Source: Tritrichomonas musculus (Eukaryota > Parabasalia > Tritrichomonadida > Tritrichomonadidae). Taken from it: a stretch of 64,000 nucleotides of DNA. The translations under genes were made by a program, and so were the position numbers. The number at the start of each line of letters is the position of its first letter. Within the stretch, counting starts at the first letter, position 1. The notes below the pieces were generated by a model. That model was not told the DNA's origin. It made no database searches and was given only the letters and a program-made list of their open reading frames with translations. Where the stretch lies: positions 7,363,501-7,427,500 of the forward strand of contig JAPFFF010000005.1 in the NCBI GenBank assembly GCA_039105265.1, in the 5' to 3' direction. Shown one piece after another: positions 63,683 to 64,000 of the stretch.

Positions 63683-64000
63683 TTAACTAAAGTGTTTATT
63701 AACGATTTCAATCAATTGATTCATTCGATCTTTAATTTCTTCATATTCACTCTGCAACTCATCAATTCTATCCCTTAATTCATCAACAGACGAAGCTTGT
63801 TTATCTATCCTTTTCTTCGCTGCATAATCAGTTCTGAGCATTAATGTACCTTGTATTCTAGTTATTCGATACCCATCAATCTTGAACATCTTATTCAACT
63901 TATGAGTCGTTAGTTTATCAATTTCATCCTTATTCTTCATGTAATATATATTGAACTCATCTGGTGTATCGAATTCTTTAATAACATTCTTAACTGGTTC
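63683..64000 (-). CDS. ATPase-neighbour protein, relative of the 26,131 gene (5' partial)
   Basis: The frame is open to the window edge (EPVKNVIKEFDTPDEFN at the edge), so the start is outside. It carries the conserved block TTHKLNKMFKIDGYRITRIQ plus GTLMLR and then a coiled coil (VDELRDRIDELQSEYEEIKD). It is convergent with the ATPase, 10 bases from its stop, exactly as in element 1. The conserved order and domain suggest a working partnership with packaging. The function is unknown. Confidence 0.65.
   Translation of the reverse strand, partial: EPVKNVIKEFDTPDEFNIYYMKNKDEIDKLTTHKLNKMFKIDGYRITRIQGTLMLRTDYAAKKRIDKQASSVDELRDRIDELQSEYEEIKDRMNQLIEIVNKHFS

Larger units (their letters stand above)
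60519..64000. mobile_element. Maverick/Polinton element 2, left part only
   Basis: A second Maverick begins here and runs out of the window. It carries a packaging ATPase, the DxNxDG protein and two further genes shared with element 1, but with different, less AT-biased codon choice, so it is a separate lineage. The left end is placed at AGTAGT (60,519), matching the inverse of the candidate right end of element 1. The six bases before it, CTATAA, would be the target duplication; this cannot be tested without the other end. All frames seen are open and the visible part looks whole. Confidence 0.75.

Noticed and set aside
1-64000. Bacterial or phage origin of the window
   Set aside because: AT-rich intronless genes could mislead, but the GOST-like, ASH-domain and BspA/Sel1 genes, short trichomonad-type leaders and Maverick elements point to a eukaryote; no Shine-Dalgarno pattern precedes the starts.

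Overview
The window is AT-rich eukaryotic DNA that looks like a trichomonad (parabasalid) genome. The reasons are: intronless genes; a host protein that combines BspA-type leucine-rich repeats with a long Sel1 array; start codons preceded at short distance by a TCACTTCA-like initiator (trichomonads use an Inr of type TCA-Y-W); and two Maverick/Polinton elements, which are abundant in trichomonads. I cannot decide between Trichomonas, Tritrichomonas and relatives from sequence alone.

Region 1 (1 to about 43,182) is most of one very large Maverick/Polinton; its left end lies outside the window. From left to right it holds: a GIY-YIG-type protein, small acidic proteins, a protein-primed DNA polymerase B, small coiled-coil and membrane proteins, a type I membrane glycoprotein, an rve-type integrase, a 700-bp tandem-repeat block, two very large helical proteins, a 22-residue basic protein, a DxNxDG-loop protein, an A32-like packaging ATPase, two paralogous major-capsid-type genes, a small putative minor capsid protein, a 2,696-residue fibre-like protein, and three inward-pointing genes beside a repeat-rich right end. 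The second capsid gene is split by a 1.9-kb non-coding DNA insertion with terminal inverted repeats and a target duplication. Most frames are open, so the copy looks fairly young, but it is broken, with about two breaks in view.

Region 2 (about 43,183 to 60,518) is a host island: a decayed small secreted-protein gene, a coiled-coil protein with a charged repeat tail, a basic nuclear-looking protein, a GOST-like seven-helix membrane protein, an ASH/PapD-like multi-domain protein, a membrane-anchored class V aminotransferase fold that has lost its PLP lysine, and a BspA/Sel1 repeat protein.

Region 3 (about 60,519 to 64,000) is the left part of a second, diverged Maverick with different codon choice. 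It shares the DxNxDG protein, the ATPase and the convergent coiled-coil gene with element 1 in the same order, but carries a relative of the 150-residue right-end gene of element 1 at its left end.

The most interesting signal is in element 1. Genes in its left part mostly start just after a trichomonad-type initiator (TCACTTCA). Many genes of the virion module instead start after an exact TTTTTTATT tract. This suggests two transcription classes, as in a virus with early and late genes. The element also carries a candidate condensing peptide, candidate membrane-active peptides, a surface glycoprotein and a giant fibre, so it looks more like an integrated virus than a simple transposon.
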